Positions 8,030 through 16,658 of a stretch of DNA of 64,000 bases are shown here, piece after piece. The stretch's first letter is position 1. The number at the start of each line of letters is the position of its first letter. The stretch is from assembly GCF_018919175.1 (NCBI RefSeq), contig NZ_JAHLQL010000004.1:248001-312000 (forward strand), written 5' to 3'. Below the pieces are notes generated by a model that worked only from the letters and a program-made list of their open reading frames with translations, had not been told where the DNA came from and did no database searches. This DNA is from Clostridium simiarum (GTDB lineage Bacteria; Bacillota; Clostridia; Clostridiales; Clostridiaceae). The translations under genes were made by a program, and so were the position numbers.

Positions 8030-9532
8030 ATGTTAATACCGCCTTTTAGTGCTATTCCATCTTGGGAAGGATTCGAATATCAAGGCTATTGTGCTCTATA
8101 TTTTGCTTTAAAGCAAATTTATGATTTAATTCAAAAAAACAAAGCAGAAAATATCAATAACTTTAAACTAGGTTTAGAGGGTGAAGATGATTTTTCTATT
8201 ATACAAAATGATGAGTATCTTAGTTTGCACCAAGTAAAGTATGGCAGCTTCTCTTTAAAAAATAAAGATAAGCTTTGTTTTATATTATCAATTTTACAAT
8301 ATAAGGCTAAGTATGGCTATTTCCACATTAGTAAGCCAAAGACATTATCATTAGATTTCATTGCAACTACTCAAAATTTAATTGATGAACTATTAGAAGA
8401 ACTGAAAAAAGAAATTAAGGCTAAAAATGAGATACCTAAAAATGATTATGACAAATATTTGCTGATAGAAGATATTACTGCAGATACGACAAAAGGTTCT
8501 GTCTACAGCATACTTAAATTTGTGAGTAAGCAGCCAATTGATAAAACCCATTTACTAGAAGCGAAAACTGCTATAGTAAAAGAATTACTTTGTTATAAAA
8601 AAGACCTTTCTACTAAAGGGGATAAAGATTTATGGACTGTGAATGAGGAGATTTTTGAAACAACAAGGGATGTCAAAAGTGCATCACATAAATTAATTGA
8701 GAACATATTAGAAATTCAGTATCAAGACAGAAAAATGTACTTAGACAATTGCGAAGTAAAGCTGATTTGTGATCAAGTATTTTTATTTATAAAAGAAAAC
8801 GTTCAGGACTCTAATACAAAAGAAAGAAAAAATAACTGTAAAATTAACTTTAAAGATATATACGATAAAGTTGTATTTGACTATAAGACAGACAGTTATA
8901 CAGTAGACTTCCAGTACTATAAGTTGTTGGAGCGTATAGAGGAGGTGTTCAATAAATATCCGACTAGAACTAACAATAATTGTGATTTTGATAAATGTGA
9001 GGAATGCGAAAAATGTAATCTGTATGAACAAATAGAAAAAATATTTCAACTTACATCTGAAGAACAAAAAGATTTTTTATATAAATTACTACTAAAAACA
9101 CCTAATCATGATTTGCCAAATGAGCCACTTATAAATAGATTAATCATCACTCTATTGCGTAAAATTGATGGCTTAAAACTTGAAGCGTCAAAAGCGATTT
9201 TAATGCAAAGTGAAGGTAAATTTTTCAGGTTAACATTAGATTCAAGTGGAGAAAGCTACGAACTATGCGAACAATTAAACCAAGAAATACATAAACCAGA
9301 TGGCGATAAATTACTAATGTACGAAACAGATGTACTTATAACCGATCAATTGAATGAAGAAACCTTTTCACATGATGGAAACAAGTTTAACATTATAGGT
9401 GAAAAAGAGTTAAAAGATATTGCTCTAATTAGTTCTGATACTATTGAAAAGAAAAAAATGAACATTAGCAAACCTAAAATCATGAGACTAATTAATCGTA
9501 CAGAGGCTGAAAAGGAGTTGAATAATAAATGA
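8030..9532 (+). CDS. ABC-3C effector: Cap4-like nuclease domain plus C-terminal domain
   Basis: A 500-residue protein starting at ATG 8030 (AAAGGAGG upstream). The N-terminal ~210 residues look like a restriction-endonuclease-fold domain of the Cap4/DUF4297 type: WEGFEYQGYCALYFAL (an entry helix with invariant Gln), then LGLEGEDDFSI with E50/E52/D53/D54, and LHQVKYG with Gln68 and Lys70. These would be the acidic and QxK catalytic parts. The remainder resembles the C-terminal domain that links effectors to the ABC ATPase in ABC-three-component systems. It carries a compact cysteine cluster C318, C323, C326, C329, likely metal-binding. The stop overlaps the next start (ATGA). Predicted role: DNA cleavage on invasion. 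Confidence 0.75.
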   Translation: MLIPPFSAIPSWEGFEYQGYCALYFALKQIYDLIQKNKAENINNFKLGLEGEDDFSIIQNDEYLSLHQVKYGSFSLKNKDKLCFILSILQYKAKYGYFHISKPKTLSLDFIATTQNLIDELLEELKKEIKAKNEIPKNDYDKYLLIEDITADTTKGSVYSILKFVSKQPIDKTHLLEAKTAIVKELLCYKKDLSTKGDKDLWTVNEEIFETTRDVKSASHKLIENILEIQYQDRKMYLDNCEVKLICDQVFLFIKENVQDSNTKERKNNCKINFKDIYDKVVFDYKTDSYTVDFQYYKLLERIEEVFNKYPTRTNNNCDFDKCEECEKCNLYEQIEKIFQLTSEEQKDFLYKLLLKTPNHDLPNEPLINRLIITLLRKIDGLKLEASKAILMQSEGKFFRLTLDSSGESYELCEQLNQEIHKPDGDKLLMYETDVLITDQLNEETFSHDGNKFNIIGEKELKDIALISSDTIEKKKMNISKPKIMRLINRTEAEKELNNK

Positions 9533-10332
9533 TAAATATTTTAGATAATATATTTGACTATTATAAATATCTAAAAATAAATATTTATGATATACAAAAT
9601 CAAAATAACATTTTATTTTACAAGCATCAAGATAATTTAGTTGCAAATTATTTTTTGGTATATGAAATAGATTGTAGAGAGTTCGAAGATGATGAACGGA
9701 AAGTAAAACTTGCTTTAGATGAACTTGAAAAATTATATGCCACAAAGTCAAAAGATAACTCTACTTTAAGAAACAAAATACTGGAACAATTTAAAAGCAC
9801 ACAAGAGGCTAGTCAGATAGATAAAAATACTTCTGCGATATATCTTCTACTATTTAACAATATTGAACAGTTGAACAACTATAGAAATGAAGTCTATTCT
9901 ATAGAAGAATCACCTAATTATTTCAAAAGATACGTTTTGCCCTATACACTGAATCAGTTGAATCAATTGAATGATGCATTATCTCAATTTCCAGACAGAT
10001 CATTAGATGAGGCATTATGCCAAATTGTAGATAATGAAGAGAATTATTTTAGATTAGTTGAAGGAAAAGATTTGGAAAGTACTTATGGACTTGTAATTCG
10101 GATGTTTTCTAAGCTTCCATTTTTGCAGTATAAATTTAAGACTGAATTAGCACCTGAACCTATAGAAAAACAGGTTGAACGTAATTTAAAAGAAGAGCAA
10201 ATCAATTATCATCGAATTTTGAATAATGATGAAATTAATATCGAGGAGATACTTCTATTAGAAGACAGTCTTGCCATTGATGAATATGAGATAAATAAAG
10301 AAATCAAAAAAAGGATGAAAGGGGTCAAATAG
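9529..10332 (+). CDS. ABC-three-component middle component (MC1-like)
   Basis: A 267-residue, highly charged protein between the nuclease and the ATPase. It overlaps both (ATGA at 9529, and its TAG shares a base with the next GTG at 10332), so synthesis is probably coupled and stoichiometric. Segments such as DKNTSAIYLLLFNNIEQLNN and PNYFKRYVLPYT are in the style of middle component 1 proteins described computationally for ABC-3C conflict systems. No enzymatic motif is visible. It is thought to bridge effector and ATPase. The assignment rests mainly on operon position and length, and only partly on sequence resemblance. Confidence 0.65.
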   Translation: MINILDNIFDYYKYLKINIYDIQNQNNILFYKHQDNLVANYFLVYEIDCREFEDDERKVKLALDELEKLYATKSKDNSTLRNKILEQFKSTQEASQIDKNTSAIYLLLFNNIEQLNNYRNEVYSIEESPNYFKRYVLPYTLNQLNQLNDALSQFPDRSLDEALCQIVDNEENYFRLVEGKDLESTYGLVIRMFSKLPFLQYKFKTELAPEPIEKQVERNLKEEQINYHRILNNDEINIEEILLLEDSLAIDEYEINKEIKKRMKGVK

Positions 10333-12740
10333 TGAGTTATAAAATTGAAAGTCTAAAAGTTCGCAATTTTAAGTGTTTTGATTCTAAAAAATTCTATGAA
10401 TTCTATTTTATACAGGATGCAAATCCTACTATTTTATCAGGACCTAATGGATTTGGTAAAACAACATTTTTTGATGCCATTGAGCTGATCTTTACAAAAA
10501 GAATAACACGGTTAAATTCAGAGATTGAAGATGGAAGAACCAATCTTGGAAAAAATATTCTGTTAAATACATCAGTTGAATGCGGATATTTGATATTAAC
10601 ATTGATAAATATAAGACATGAAAAGATAACTATTGTTGCAGAGATAGATAATCGTCTTACAAAGCTAATTATCGATACAGCTATTAAATTTACTTGTATT
10701 GAAGGAACAATTGATACAAATAATTTTGATGAATTTTTGAGTGGCAATATAAATTGGAAGGACGATATTTCAGAATTTGAGAATTTAAATTACATAAAAG
10801 AGCATTTTAATATCTACTATTACGTTTCTCAAGCGGAATCTGTTCACTTTCTAAAAAATAGTATTTCCAGTAGAAAAGACAGCATGACTAAACTTCTTCA
10901 AACAGAAAGTATACAAGAGAAAATCGATAAGATAGAGAATAATTTAATTGGAGCTACAAGGGCAAAAACAGGAGTTTTGATTAATGATGAAATAAAAACA
11001 ACAAAAAGTGAGTTAGATATTAAAATATCAAATTTGAAGATGAAATTGGATGCTACTGGTGGAGAATATAAAGAAATCAGTTATACACCATTGTTAATGT
11101 ATCCGCAAGATTGTGAAATGAAAAAATGGGATCTTGAGAATTTAGAGTTAAAGGATATTTCAGAGAAACAACTATCAGCATATATTGATGAAATAAATGG
11201 CATCTATAATTTATATCAAGATTTACCTGACTATAGGAAGTTCCTGAAAAATAATGAAACATTGATGTTTTCAAATAACAATGAAGCAATCTTAAGCTAC
11301 ATAAAATTCAGTGAATTTATGAACGGTAATAAGTTTAATCTTAAACAGGTTGAAGATGAAATTACAAAATTAAACAGATTGCTGGATGTTTTTAAATACA
11401 GTGCTTTCTTCCGCAGTGAATTGGATATTTCAAAATATAAGAAAGAAGATATGATTTCTTTACAAGAAATAGGAATAATTCCTGATACGTTAGTAATTGG
11501 TGACATAGATAATCTTGTTGACGAAATAAAAGTACTAAATTCCAAACTTGGAGAGAACCAAAAGAAGACAAATGAACTGATACAAGCGAGAGAAAAGCTA
11601 CATTCAGTTAGAGAAAATAATGCAAATTTAAATTGTTGTCCTTATTGCAATAGCCCTTATGACAATCCTGAGTTATTGGAAGCAGCATATAGCTCTTTAA
11701 GTACTCAGCTGAAAAGCTCACAAGATAATAATTCTGTAGAAATAAAAGGTAAGAAGGCGAAACTATCTAATTATGCTAAATCAATAGCTGATTCAATAGA
11801 AGCTTTGTTCGCGCGAAAAGATGACAACGAAATTGAACAAATTCGTACAGTTGCTAGTGAATATTCCATGCTTCTTAAGTCGGAAAAGAAAATCGGTGAT
11901 ATTTCAAAAATTCATGGATTGGTTGGAGAAGTTAATTCGTGGAGAGAACTAAATGAGACAAGCAAAATTGTTGAACTGAAAAGAATTATTGAGTCGAATA
12001 TTTCTGACTATGAAAATAAGAATTTTTTAGAGAATTTAAAACTTTATAATTATGACAATATATTCAAGGAAAATGCTGGTCTATTATCGATTGAGCAATC
12101 AAATTTAAAAGACAAAACTGCTACAGATAATAAAATTATGTTTGTAAGATACCAAAATAGTCTTCTGAAAAATAATGAGATCGATCAAATCAAAAATGAT
12201 GTTAAGACATTAATCATCAAATTGAAGAAACTTGAAAAAATCAGAAATAACTTTGATAATCTAAAAAACTTGTATAATACTGCAATAGACGAATATAAAA
12301 ATTTAGTTCTAAAGAAATTGCGAGTGCCTCTACTAATATACACAGGGAAAATATTGCAGGACTATCAAAATGGTCTAGGTGTATTTATTAATAAAGACGA
12401 AATGAGATTTGTTTCAAATGGTGATGCAAAACATGACATACTCAATACATTCAGCTCAGGGCAATTAGCTGGGTTTGTTCTATCTTTTTTGTTTGCAATG
12501 AATAAGCGATACATTTCAGAACAAACAGATGATATAGGATTTATTCTAATTGATGACCCAGTACAAACTATGGATGATATTAATATAGCATCATTTATAG
12601 AAGTGCTAAGGAACGATTTTCCAAACAAGCAGATTATTTTATCTACACATGAGACTGACAAGGAAAATTATATATTATACAAATTTTTAAAATACAATCT
12701 AAAAGGCCAATCGTTTAATGTTAAGGACAATATGTATTGA
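10332..12740 (+). CDS. Rad50/SMC-like ABC ATPase of ABC-3C defence system
   Basis: An 802-residue AAA/ABC ATPase with SMC/Rad50 layout and a GTG start overlapping the previous stop. The Walker A motif GPNGFGKTT lies at about residues 37-45, in an N-terminal half that begins KIESLKVRNFKCF. Coiled-coil arms flank a Rad50-type zinc hook, CPYC at 436-439. The C-terminal half has the signature FSSGQLAGF (about 706-714), Walker B FILIDDPVQTMDD (about 737) and the switch ILSTHE (about 769). It should dimerise on nucleic acid and gate the nuclease encoded two genes upstream. It is the last gene of the operon. The gene is AT-rich but undamaged, in contrast to the neighbouring recombinase. Confidence 0.85.
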   Translation: MSYKIESLKVRNFKCFDSKKFYEFYFIQDANPTILSGPNGFGKTTFFDAIELIFTKRITRLNSEIEDGRTNLGKNILLNTSVECGYLILTLINIRHEKITIVAEIDNRLTKLIIDTAIKFTCIEGTIDTNNFDEFLSGNINWKDDISEFENLNYIKEHFNIYYYVSQAESVHFLKNSISSRKDSMTKLLQTESIQEKIDKIENNLIGATRAKTGVLINDEIKTTKSELDIKISNLKMKLDATGGEYKEISYTPLLMYPQDCEMKKWDLENLELKDISEKQLSAYIDEINGIYNLYQDLPDYRKFLKNNETLMFSNNNEAILSYIKFSEFMNGNKFNLKQVEDEITKLNRLLDVFKYSAFFRSELDISKYKKEDMISLQEIGIIPDTLVIGDIDNLVDEIKVLNSKLGENQKKTNELIQAREKLHSVRENNANLNCCPYCNSPYDNPELLEAAYSSLSTQLKSSQDNNSVEIKGKKAKLSNYAKSIADSIEALFARKDDNEIEQIRTVASEYSMLLKSEKKIGDISKIHGLVGEVNSWRELNETSKIVELKRIIESNISDYENKNFLENLKLYNYDNIFKENAGLLSIEQSNLKDKTATDNKIMFVRYQNSLLKNNEIDQIKNDVKTLIIKLKKLEKIRNNFDNLKNLYNTAIDEYKNLVLKKLRVPLLIYTGKILQDYQNGLGVFINKDEMRFVSNGDAKHDILNTFSSGQLAGFVLSFLFAMNKRYISEQTDDIGFILIDDPVQTMDDINIASFIEVLRNDFPNKQIILSTHETDKENYILYKFLKYNLKGQSFNVKDNMY

Positions 12741-13085
12741 TTTATCTTAAATACCTTGGAAAATAAAATAAAGGTTATACTGTTATGATAGTTTTTATTA
12801 AAACTTAAAGAGTGTATTCTGAACGATAAAGACTATAATGTAGCATTAAGCCAAGAAGCAAGGTTAATTACGGATTTGGAATAATATGGAGTGCAATTAG
12901 TGCTAAATAAAGTTTTCAAGTAGGCGCAATTGTTTAAAAGTTTTATTGCGTACAGTTTTTACTAACTGATAAAGTTGTAATAACACCACAAGAGCAGAAA
13001 AAATTTCTCCTCTGCTCTTAATTGTAGAGGTTAAAACTTGAAAAAATATCCTCCGCCAAGGCACCACCAGGTCCAAGTGGCATTA
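12741..13085. other. Gene-free tail of the defence element
   Basis: No sustained frame. An inverted repeat, AAGAGCAGA (12990-12998) / TCTGCTCTT (13011-13019), with a T-rich loop could terminate the operon, although it lacks a downstream T-run. GCCAAGGCACCACCAGGTCC near 13056 leads into att-like copy C, and a similar GCCAAGGGGGGACCAGG occurs at 54484. Confidence 0.45.
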
Positions 13086-13119
13086 TTTTTGTCACCTCAA
13101 GGCATGTGGAGACCTGCGT
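13086..13119 (+). repeat. att-like rlmD-tail sequence (copy C), fused to ywbE
   Basis: Reads TTTTTGTCACCTCAAGGCAT then GTGGAGACCTGCGT, encoding SRHVETCV in one frame. CCTCAAGGCAT matches copy B, and CATGTGGAGACCTG matches copy D exactly. It runs directly into the middle of a ywbE copy at TCTGGAAAG, so this is both an element end and a rearrangement junction. Confidence 0.55.
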
Positions 13120-13533
13120 TCTGGAAAGTTAACTGAGGGCATAGTGCAAAAACTTCTTACAAACTCAGAGGTTCATCCTCGTGGTATCAAAGTTATGCTT
13201 GAGGATGGAATTGTAGGAAGAGTAAAAAAAATAAAATAATAATTAGGTATAATAAAGGCATTCAATCTTGTAGGTTGAGTGCTTTTTATTATACTTAAAT
13301 AAAGTATAAATAACATACTTGTAGAATATATAGTTTGATTATCTGTGTCTATTATATTGATATAAATCCACAATGGATACCCTCTAAAATCAGGAACACT
13401 AGCTGGAGAATATGAATTATTCAAAGGCAAGGCTGAGTCTGCAAATACACAAGCGGGGCAAACATTTGGAGATAGCAGGGCATGGAATTTATATACGAAT
13501 TATGGAACTATTGCAAAATTAAATGCTTGTGTT
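13117..13533 (+). pseudogene. Decayed duplicate of ywbE and of the zinc-ribbon protein's 3' end
   Basis: Bases 13117-13370 are a near copy of 23857-24131. They hold the C-terminal 40 codons of ywbE, reading RSGKLTEGIVQKLLTNSEVH, and its downstream region. Bases 13371-13533 then match 25263-25427, the C-terminal part of the zinc-ribbon protein. About 1.13 kb present in the 24-25 kb copy is missing at the junction near 13370, where GATATAAATCCA meets CAATGGATACC. The ywbE fragment keeps the family-consensus LEDG, where the intact copy has LECG. The copy is then cut by an IS3 fragment at 13534. None of it can be expressed as a whole protein. Confidence 0.85.
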
Positions 13534-13962
13534 ATGGATTTATGTGGACAAAAAATTGTTGGTTTATCCATGAGTGAAAGAATGGCAAAGGAGTTAGTTA
13601 TCAACGCATTAAAGGACGCGTATCAGCAAGCAGGAAAACCAACAGGAGTCATTTTACACTCAGATAGAGGGTCGCAGTATTGCTCTAATGACTACCAAGA
13701 TTTAATAAAAAAGTATCAGTTTGTATGTAGTATGTCTCCTAAAGGAAACTGTTGGGACAATGCTCCTATGGAATCCTTTTAGGGGAAGATGAAATGTGAA
13801 TGGCTTTATGATAAACACTTTAAAACACGCCAAGAAGCTCGTGCAGTAGTGTTTGAATATATTGAGATATTTTATAACAGGAAAAGGATACATGCTTCTA
13901 ACGGTTATTTAACACCAGAAGAATATTACAATAACACAAATAAAAAAGTGAAGGTAGCATAA
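13534..13962 (+). pseudogene. IS3-family transposase OrfB, C-terminal fragment with nonsense codon
   Basis: The last ~140 codons of a DDE transposase of the IS3/IS150 type. Visible are ILHSDRGSQYCSNDY (the second catalytic Asp), SMSPKGNCWDNAPMESF (the catalytic Glu) and, after an in-frame TAG at 13783 in place of the usual Trp, GKMKCEWLYDKHFKTRQEA to RIHASNGYLTPEEYY. The N-terminal half and OrfA are missing. It is joined at its 5' side to the duplicated zinc-ribbon gene fragment. Dead remnant. Confidence 0.88.
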
Positions 13963-14022
13963 AAAATGAAATAATATGATAATCTACGAAAAAGCTAGAA
14001 ATAACGAGTTTAAGGTGTATAG

Positions 14023-14238
14023 TTTATTGGGGAAAGGGCAAATTACTTAAATTTTTTACTAAACAATAAGTGTTTTGATAATAGCTGGGGAATACGAAAC
14101 AAGTATCAACATGGAGCCCCTCTTTATGATAATGCTAAACAATACGAAGCTGATTATGAAATTGCTCTTGTAATTTTAATTTTGCTTGTGGTTAAAATTG
14201 ATGATGAATTGGAATTTTTTATGAAGAATAGAGTATAA
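14023..14238 (+). pseudogene. C-terminal fragment of an unidentified protein
   Basis: A 71-codon open tail without a start: ...NSWGIRNKYQHGAPLYDN then a hydrophobic EIALVILILLVVKIDDELEF and a stop. RNKYQHG followed by a hydrophobic helix is a common end of conserved hypothetical and HEPN-like proteins, but the family was not recognised. It is flanked by the IS3 fragment, which probably truncated it. Confidence 0.4.
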
Positions 14239-14367
14239 ATACTTCTATTTCTATTATAGCCGATAGGTAGATATACATGATTAGATTTAAAAAGCAACTA
14301 AACAGATATATAGAGTTTAGCTGCTTTTTATTTGTATAGAAAAATATGTTAATTGTTTATATAATTT

Positions 14368-14410
14368 AGGGTTTGTCAAGAAAACTTACACAGTTTTCTT
14401 GACAAACCCT
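14368..14410. terminator. Perfect 18-bp inverted repeat downstream of merR-type gene
   Basis: AGGGTTTGTCAAGAAAAC and its exact complement GTTTTCTTGACAAACCCT flank a 7-base loop. It lies 21 bp past the stop of the minus-strand MerR regulator and could terminate it. There is no clear T-run on either side, and an IS end is an alternative. Confidence 0.5.
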
Positions 14411-14431
14411 AATGCTTCTTAGTTAACCAAC

Positions 14432-15241
14432 TTATTTTATGATTAGAGGCTCTATCAATGGCAATTTTTGGATTTCAATGTAAGGAACCGCCTTCGAAAA
14501 ATTAGAATCAAAGATGTCTGAACATATCACTAATTCATCTTCTTCAACTTTTTGATTCCATATCAAATTAAAATTACTTCTAAAATCTTCAAATTCAAAT
14601 AACTCACATTGATAATTTCCAGCAGGTAACTTTACTAAATGTTTATTTTGCTCTTTGGTAAAAGTCATTTTTTTTACTTCGATAAATCCAACCATTTTAT
14701 CTTTTCTATCATCCTTTACTTTAATAACTCCCTGATTATACAAAGCTGTAAGATTATATTTTCGGACTTTTTTATACAAGTCCGTTATCATTTTAGAAAA
14801 ACTATGACTATAAGGATCCACATAATCATAAGTAATCGTTATCACGATTCTTTCAGGATACTCATTTTTATATACACTATTAATGGATTTCTTTTCTTGA
14901 AGATTGCTAATACTTCTCTTTAAAGAATCCATTCTTGCTTCTAATACTTTTAACTCTTCTAATTTATTTCGTAGCAGCTCTTCCCCTTCAGAAATCATAC
15001 TAGACAAATCAAAATTACTACCAGTATCTTGAAAAAGCTCAAGTTTTTTAAGGGGAATTCCAAATTCAGAACACATTTGAAGCACCGTTAATTTCCCTAA
15101 CTGGTCAGCAGAATAGTAACGATAATTAGTTTCATGATCAATATACTCAGGTTTTAAAAAACCTTTGTCATCATAATACCTCAATGCTCTAATTGTGCTT
15201 CCTGAAATCTTTGATAATTCTCCAATACTGATTAACTTCAT
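14432..15241 (-). CDS. MerR-family regulator with GyrI-like effector domain
   Basis: A 269-residue BltR/BmrR-style regulator. The N-terminal winged helix begins MKLISIGELSKISGSTIRAL then RYYDDKGFLKP, NYRYYSADQL and LTVLQMCSEFGIPL (about 1-75). A coiled-coil dimerisation helix (about 80-115) follows, and an effector-binding domain of the GyrI/AraC_E_bind type fills the C-terminus. It is divergent from the nucleoside transport operon, and the shared spacer holds a MerR-type promoter with a 19-bp spacer. It probably activates that operon when an effector (a nucleoside or a related compound, inferred) binds. The start has GGGTGAG upstream on the minus strand. Confidence 0.88.
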   Translation of the reverse strand: MKLISIGELSKISGSTIRALRYYDDKGFLKPEYIDHETNYRYYSADQLGKLTVLQMCSEFGIPLKKLELFQDTGSNFDLSSMISEGEELLRNKLEELKVLEARMDSLKRSISNLQEKKSINSVYKNEYPERIVITITYDYVDPYSHSFSKMITDLYKKVRKYNLTALYNQGVIKVKDDRKDKMVGFIEVKKMTFTKEQNKHLVKLPAGNYQCELFEFEDFRSNFNLIWNQKVEEDELVICSDIFDSNFSKAVPYIEIQKLPLIEPLIIK

Positions 15242-15272
15242 AAATAACTCACCCTTCTCTTCTCAACAGGTG

Positions 15273-15303
15273 TTGACTCTCCACCCACGTGAGACATTAT
15301 AAT
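15273..15303 (+). promoter_or_regulatory. MerR-type promoter with 19-bp spacer
   Basis: TTGACT (15273-15278) and TATAAT (15298-15303) are separated by exactly 19 bases, the over-long spacing that MerR-family activators compensate for by DNA distortion. The spacer CTCCACCCACGTGAGACAT contains a CTC...GAG dyad. It points at the nupC-rbsK-nucleosidase operon. Confidence 0.75.
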
Positions 15304-15446
15304 TGATTTTACAAATGAGATTTCAAGCTTGGATTACTCAAAAATATTAAAAAGAGGGTGACTCACTAATAAAAATTTATTTTTTAATCAACAACAACAT
15401 TTTAATCTATACTAAATAATCTGTCAAAGAAAGTAGAGGTGTAACT

Positions 15447-16640
15447 ATGAAATTTATAATAGCAGCCATTGCTATGGGGGTTTGGTTTTTAATTGGGTGG
15501 TCTATTAGTTTAGATCGCAAAAAAATAAAATCAAAAATGAAACCGATTTTATTTTTACTAGTCGTACAATTTCTACTCGCATTCGTTTTTCTTAATACAA
15601 CTTTTGGAGAAGTTATTATTCTAAAAGTTGCTGCTGGTGTTCAAGTTTTATTCGACTCAGCTAGTGTCGGAGTTGATTTTGTATTTGGTGGTTTAAAAAA
15701 TGAGGGTGTCCCTAATCAGTTCTTTTTAAACGTGATAATGCCTATGATTTTTATTTCTGGTTTAGTTGGAATTTTAAATCATATTAAAGTTTTACCATTT
15801 TTTATTAATTTGATTGGTTCTCTACTTAGTAAAGTAAATGGACTTGGACGCCTTGAGTCGTATAACGTTGTTGCTTATCCTTTCATCTCTTCAGGAGCAT
15901 TTATCTCTTTTAAGGATAAATTTGCGACGATGTCAAATGCGCGTCTGTTTTCAATTTGTCTAGGAACCATTTCAAACTTTGGTGTAACCGTTGTCGCAGC
16001 CTATATGCAGATGCTTAGTCCCAAATACGTTGTTATTGCTTTAATCATGAATATGATTGGAATCTTTATCATGTCCCATATAGTTTCCCCTTTTGATGTT
16101 GATCCTAAGGAAGATGTTTTTGAAGTAGCTGACGATGAAGAAAATAAAAAACCATTCTTCACAGTCCTTGGAGACTATATGACATTAGGTTTTAATATAG
16201 CAATCAGTATTGCAATTATGGCTATGGGATTCATTGGTTTAATCACACTTATTAACACTATTTTTCAAGGGATAATTGGCATTACTTTCCAACAAATGCT
16301 TGGATATCTATTTGCTCCATTTGCATTCTTAATGGGTATTCCTGGAGACCATATTGTGCAAGCAGGGGAGATTATGGCAACTAAATTATTATCTAACGAG
16401 TTTGTTGCGATTCAATCTTTCACTCAAATAGCAAAAACATTTTCTGAAAGAAGTGTTGCTATTGTCTCTATTTTCTGCTTATCTTTTGCTAATTTTGCAG
16501 GGATGGGAATTACTGTTGGACTAGTAGGTAGTTTTGACAAAGCTAAGGGTGCCGTTGTTGCTAAATTTAGTTTAAGAATAATGTTAGCATCTACATTAAT
16601 TAGTATGATGAACGCCACAATTATCGGTTTGTTTATTTAA
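15447..16640 (+). CDS. nupC: Concentrative nucleoside transporter (NupC/CNT family)
   Basis: A 397-residue polytopic membrane protein. It is a CNT-type symporter, recognisable from the central signature SYNVVAYPFISSGAFISFKD and the nucleoside-site half motif MGIPGDHIVQAGEIMATKLL with SNEFVA. About 8-10 hydrophobic helices are visible, including the N-terminal MGVWFLIGWSIS segment. The start at 15447 has AGAGGTG upstream. It heads a three-gene operon with a ribokinase (18 bp later) and a nucleoside hydrolase, giving import, cleavage and ribose phosphorylation in one unit. Control is by the divergent MerR protein. Confidence 0.92.
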   Translation: MKFIIAAIAMGVWFLIGWSISLDRKKIKSKMKPILFLLVVQFLLAFVFLNTTFGEVIILKVAAGVQVLFDSASVGVDFVFGGLKNEGVPNQFFLNVIMPMIFISGLVGILNHIKVLPFFINLIGSLLSKVNGLGRLESYNVVAYPFISSGAFISFKDKFATMSNARLFSICLGTISNFGVTVVAAYMQMLSPKYVVIALIMNMIGIFIMSHIVSPFDVDPKEDVFEVADDEENKKPFFTVLGDYMTLGFNIAISIAIMAMGFIGLITLINTIFQGIIGITFQQMLGYLFAPFAFLMGIPGDHIVQAGEIMATKLLSNEFVAIQSFTQIAKTFSERSVAIVSIFCLSFANFAGMGITVGLVGSFDKAKGAVVAKFSLRIMLASTLISMMNATIIGLFI

Positions 16641-16658
16641 AGAAGATGGAGAGATTAA

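Larger units (their letters stand above)
6107..13119. mobile_element. Putative serine-recombinase element carrying a defence operon
   Basis: Bounded by CCTCAAGGCAT-containing copies B and C in direct orientation. It encodes the recombinase relic next to the left end and a four-gene ABC-3C operon as the only other cargo. The architecture (integrase by one end, defence cargo, rlmD-tail ends) fits a small integrative element immobilised by nonsense mutations. The boundaries are inferred from the short repeats only. Confidence 0.45.
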
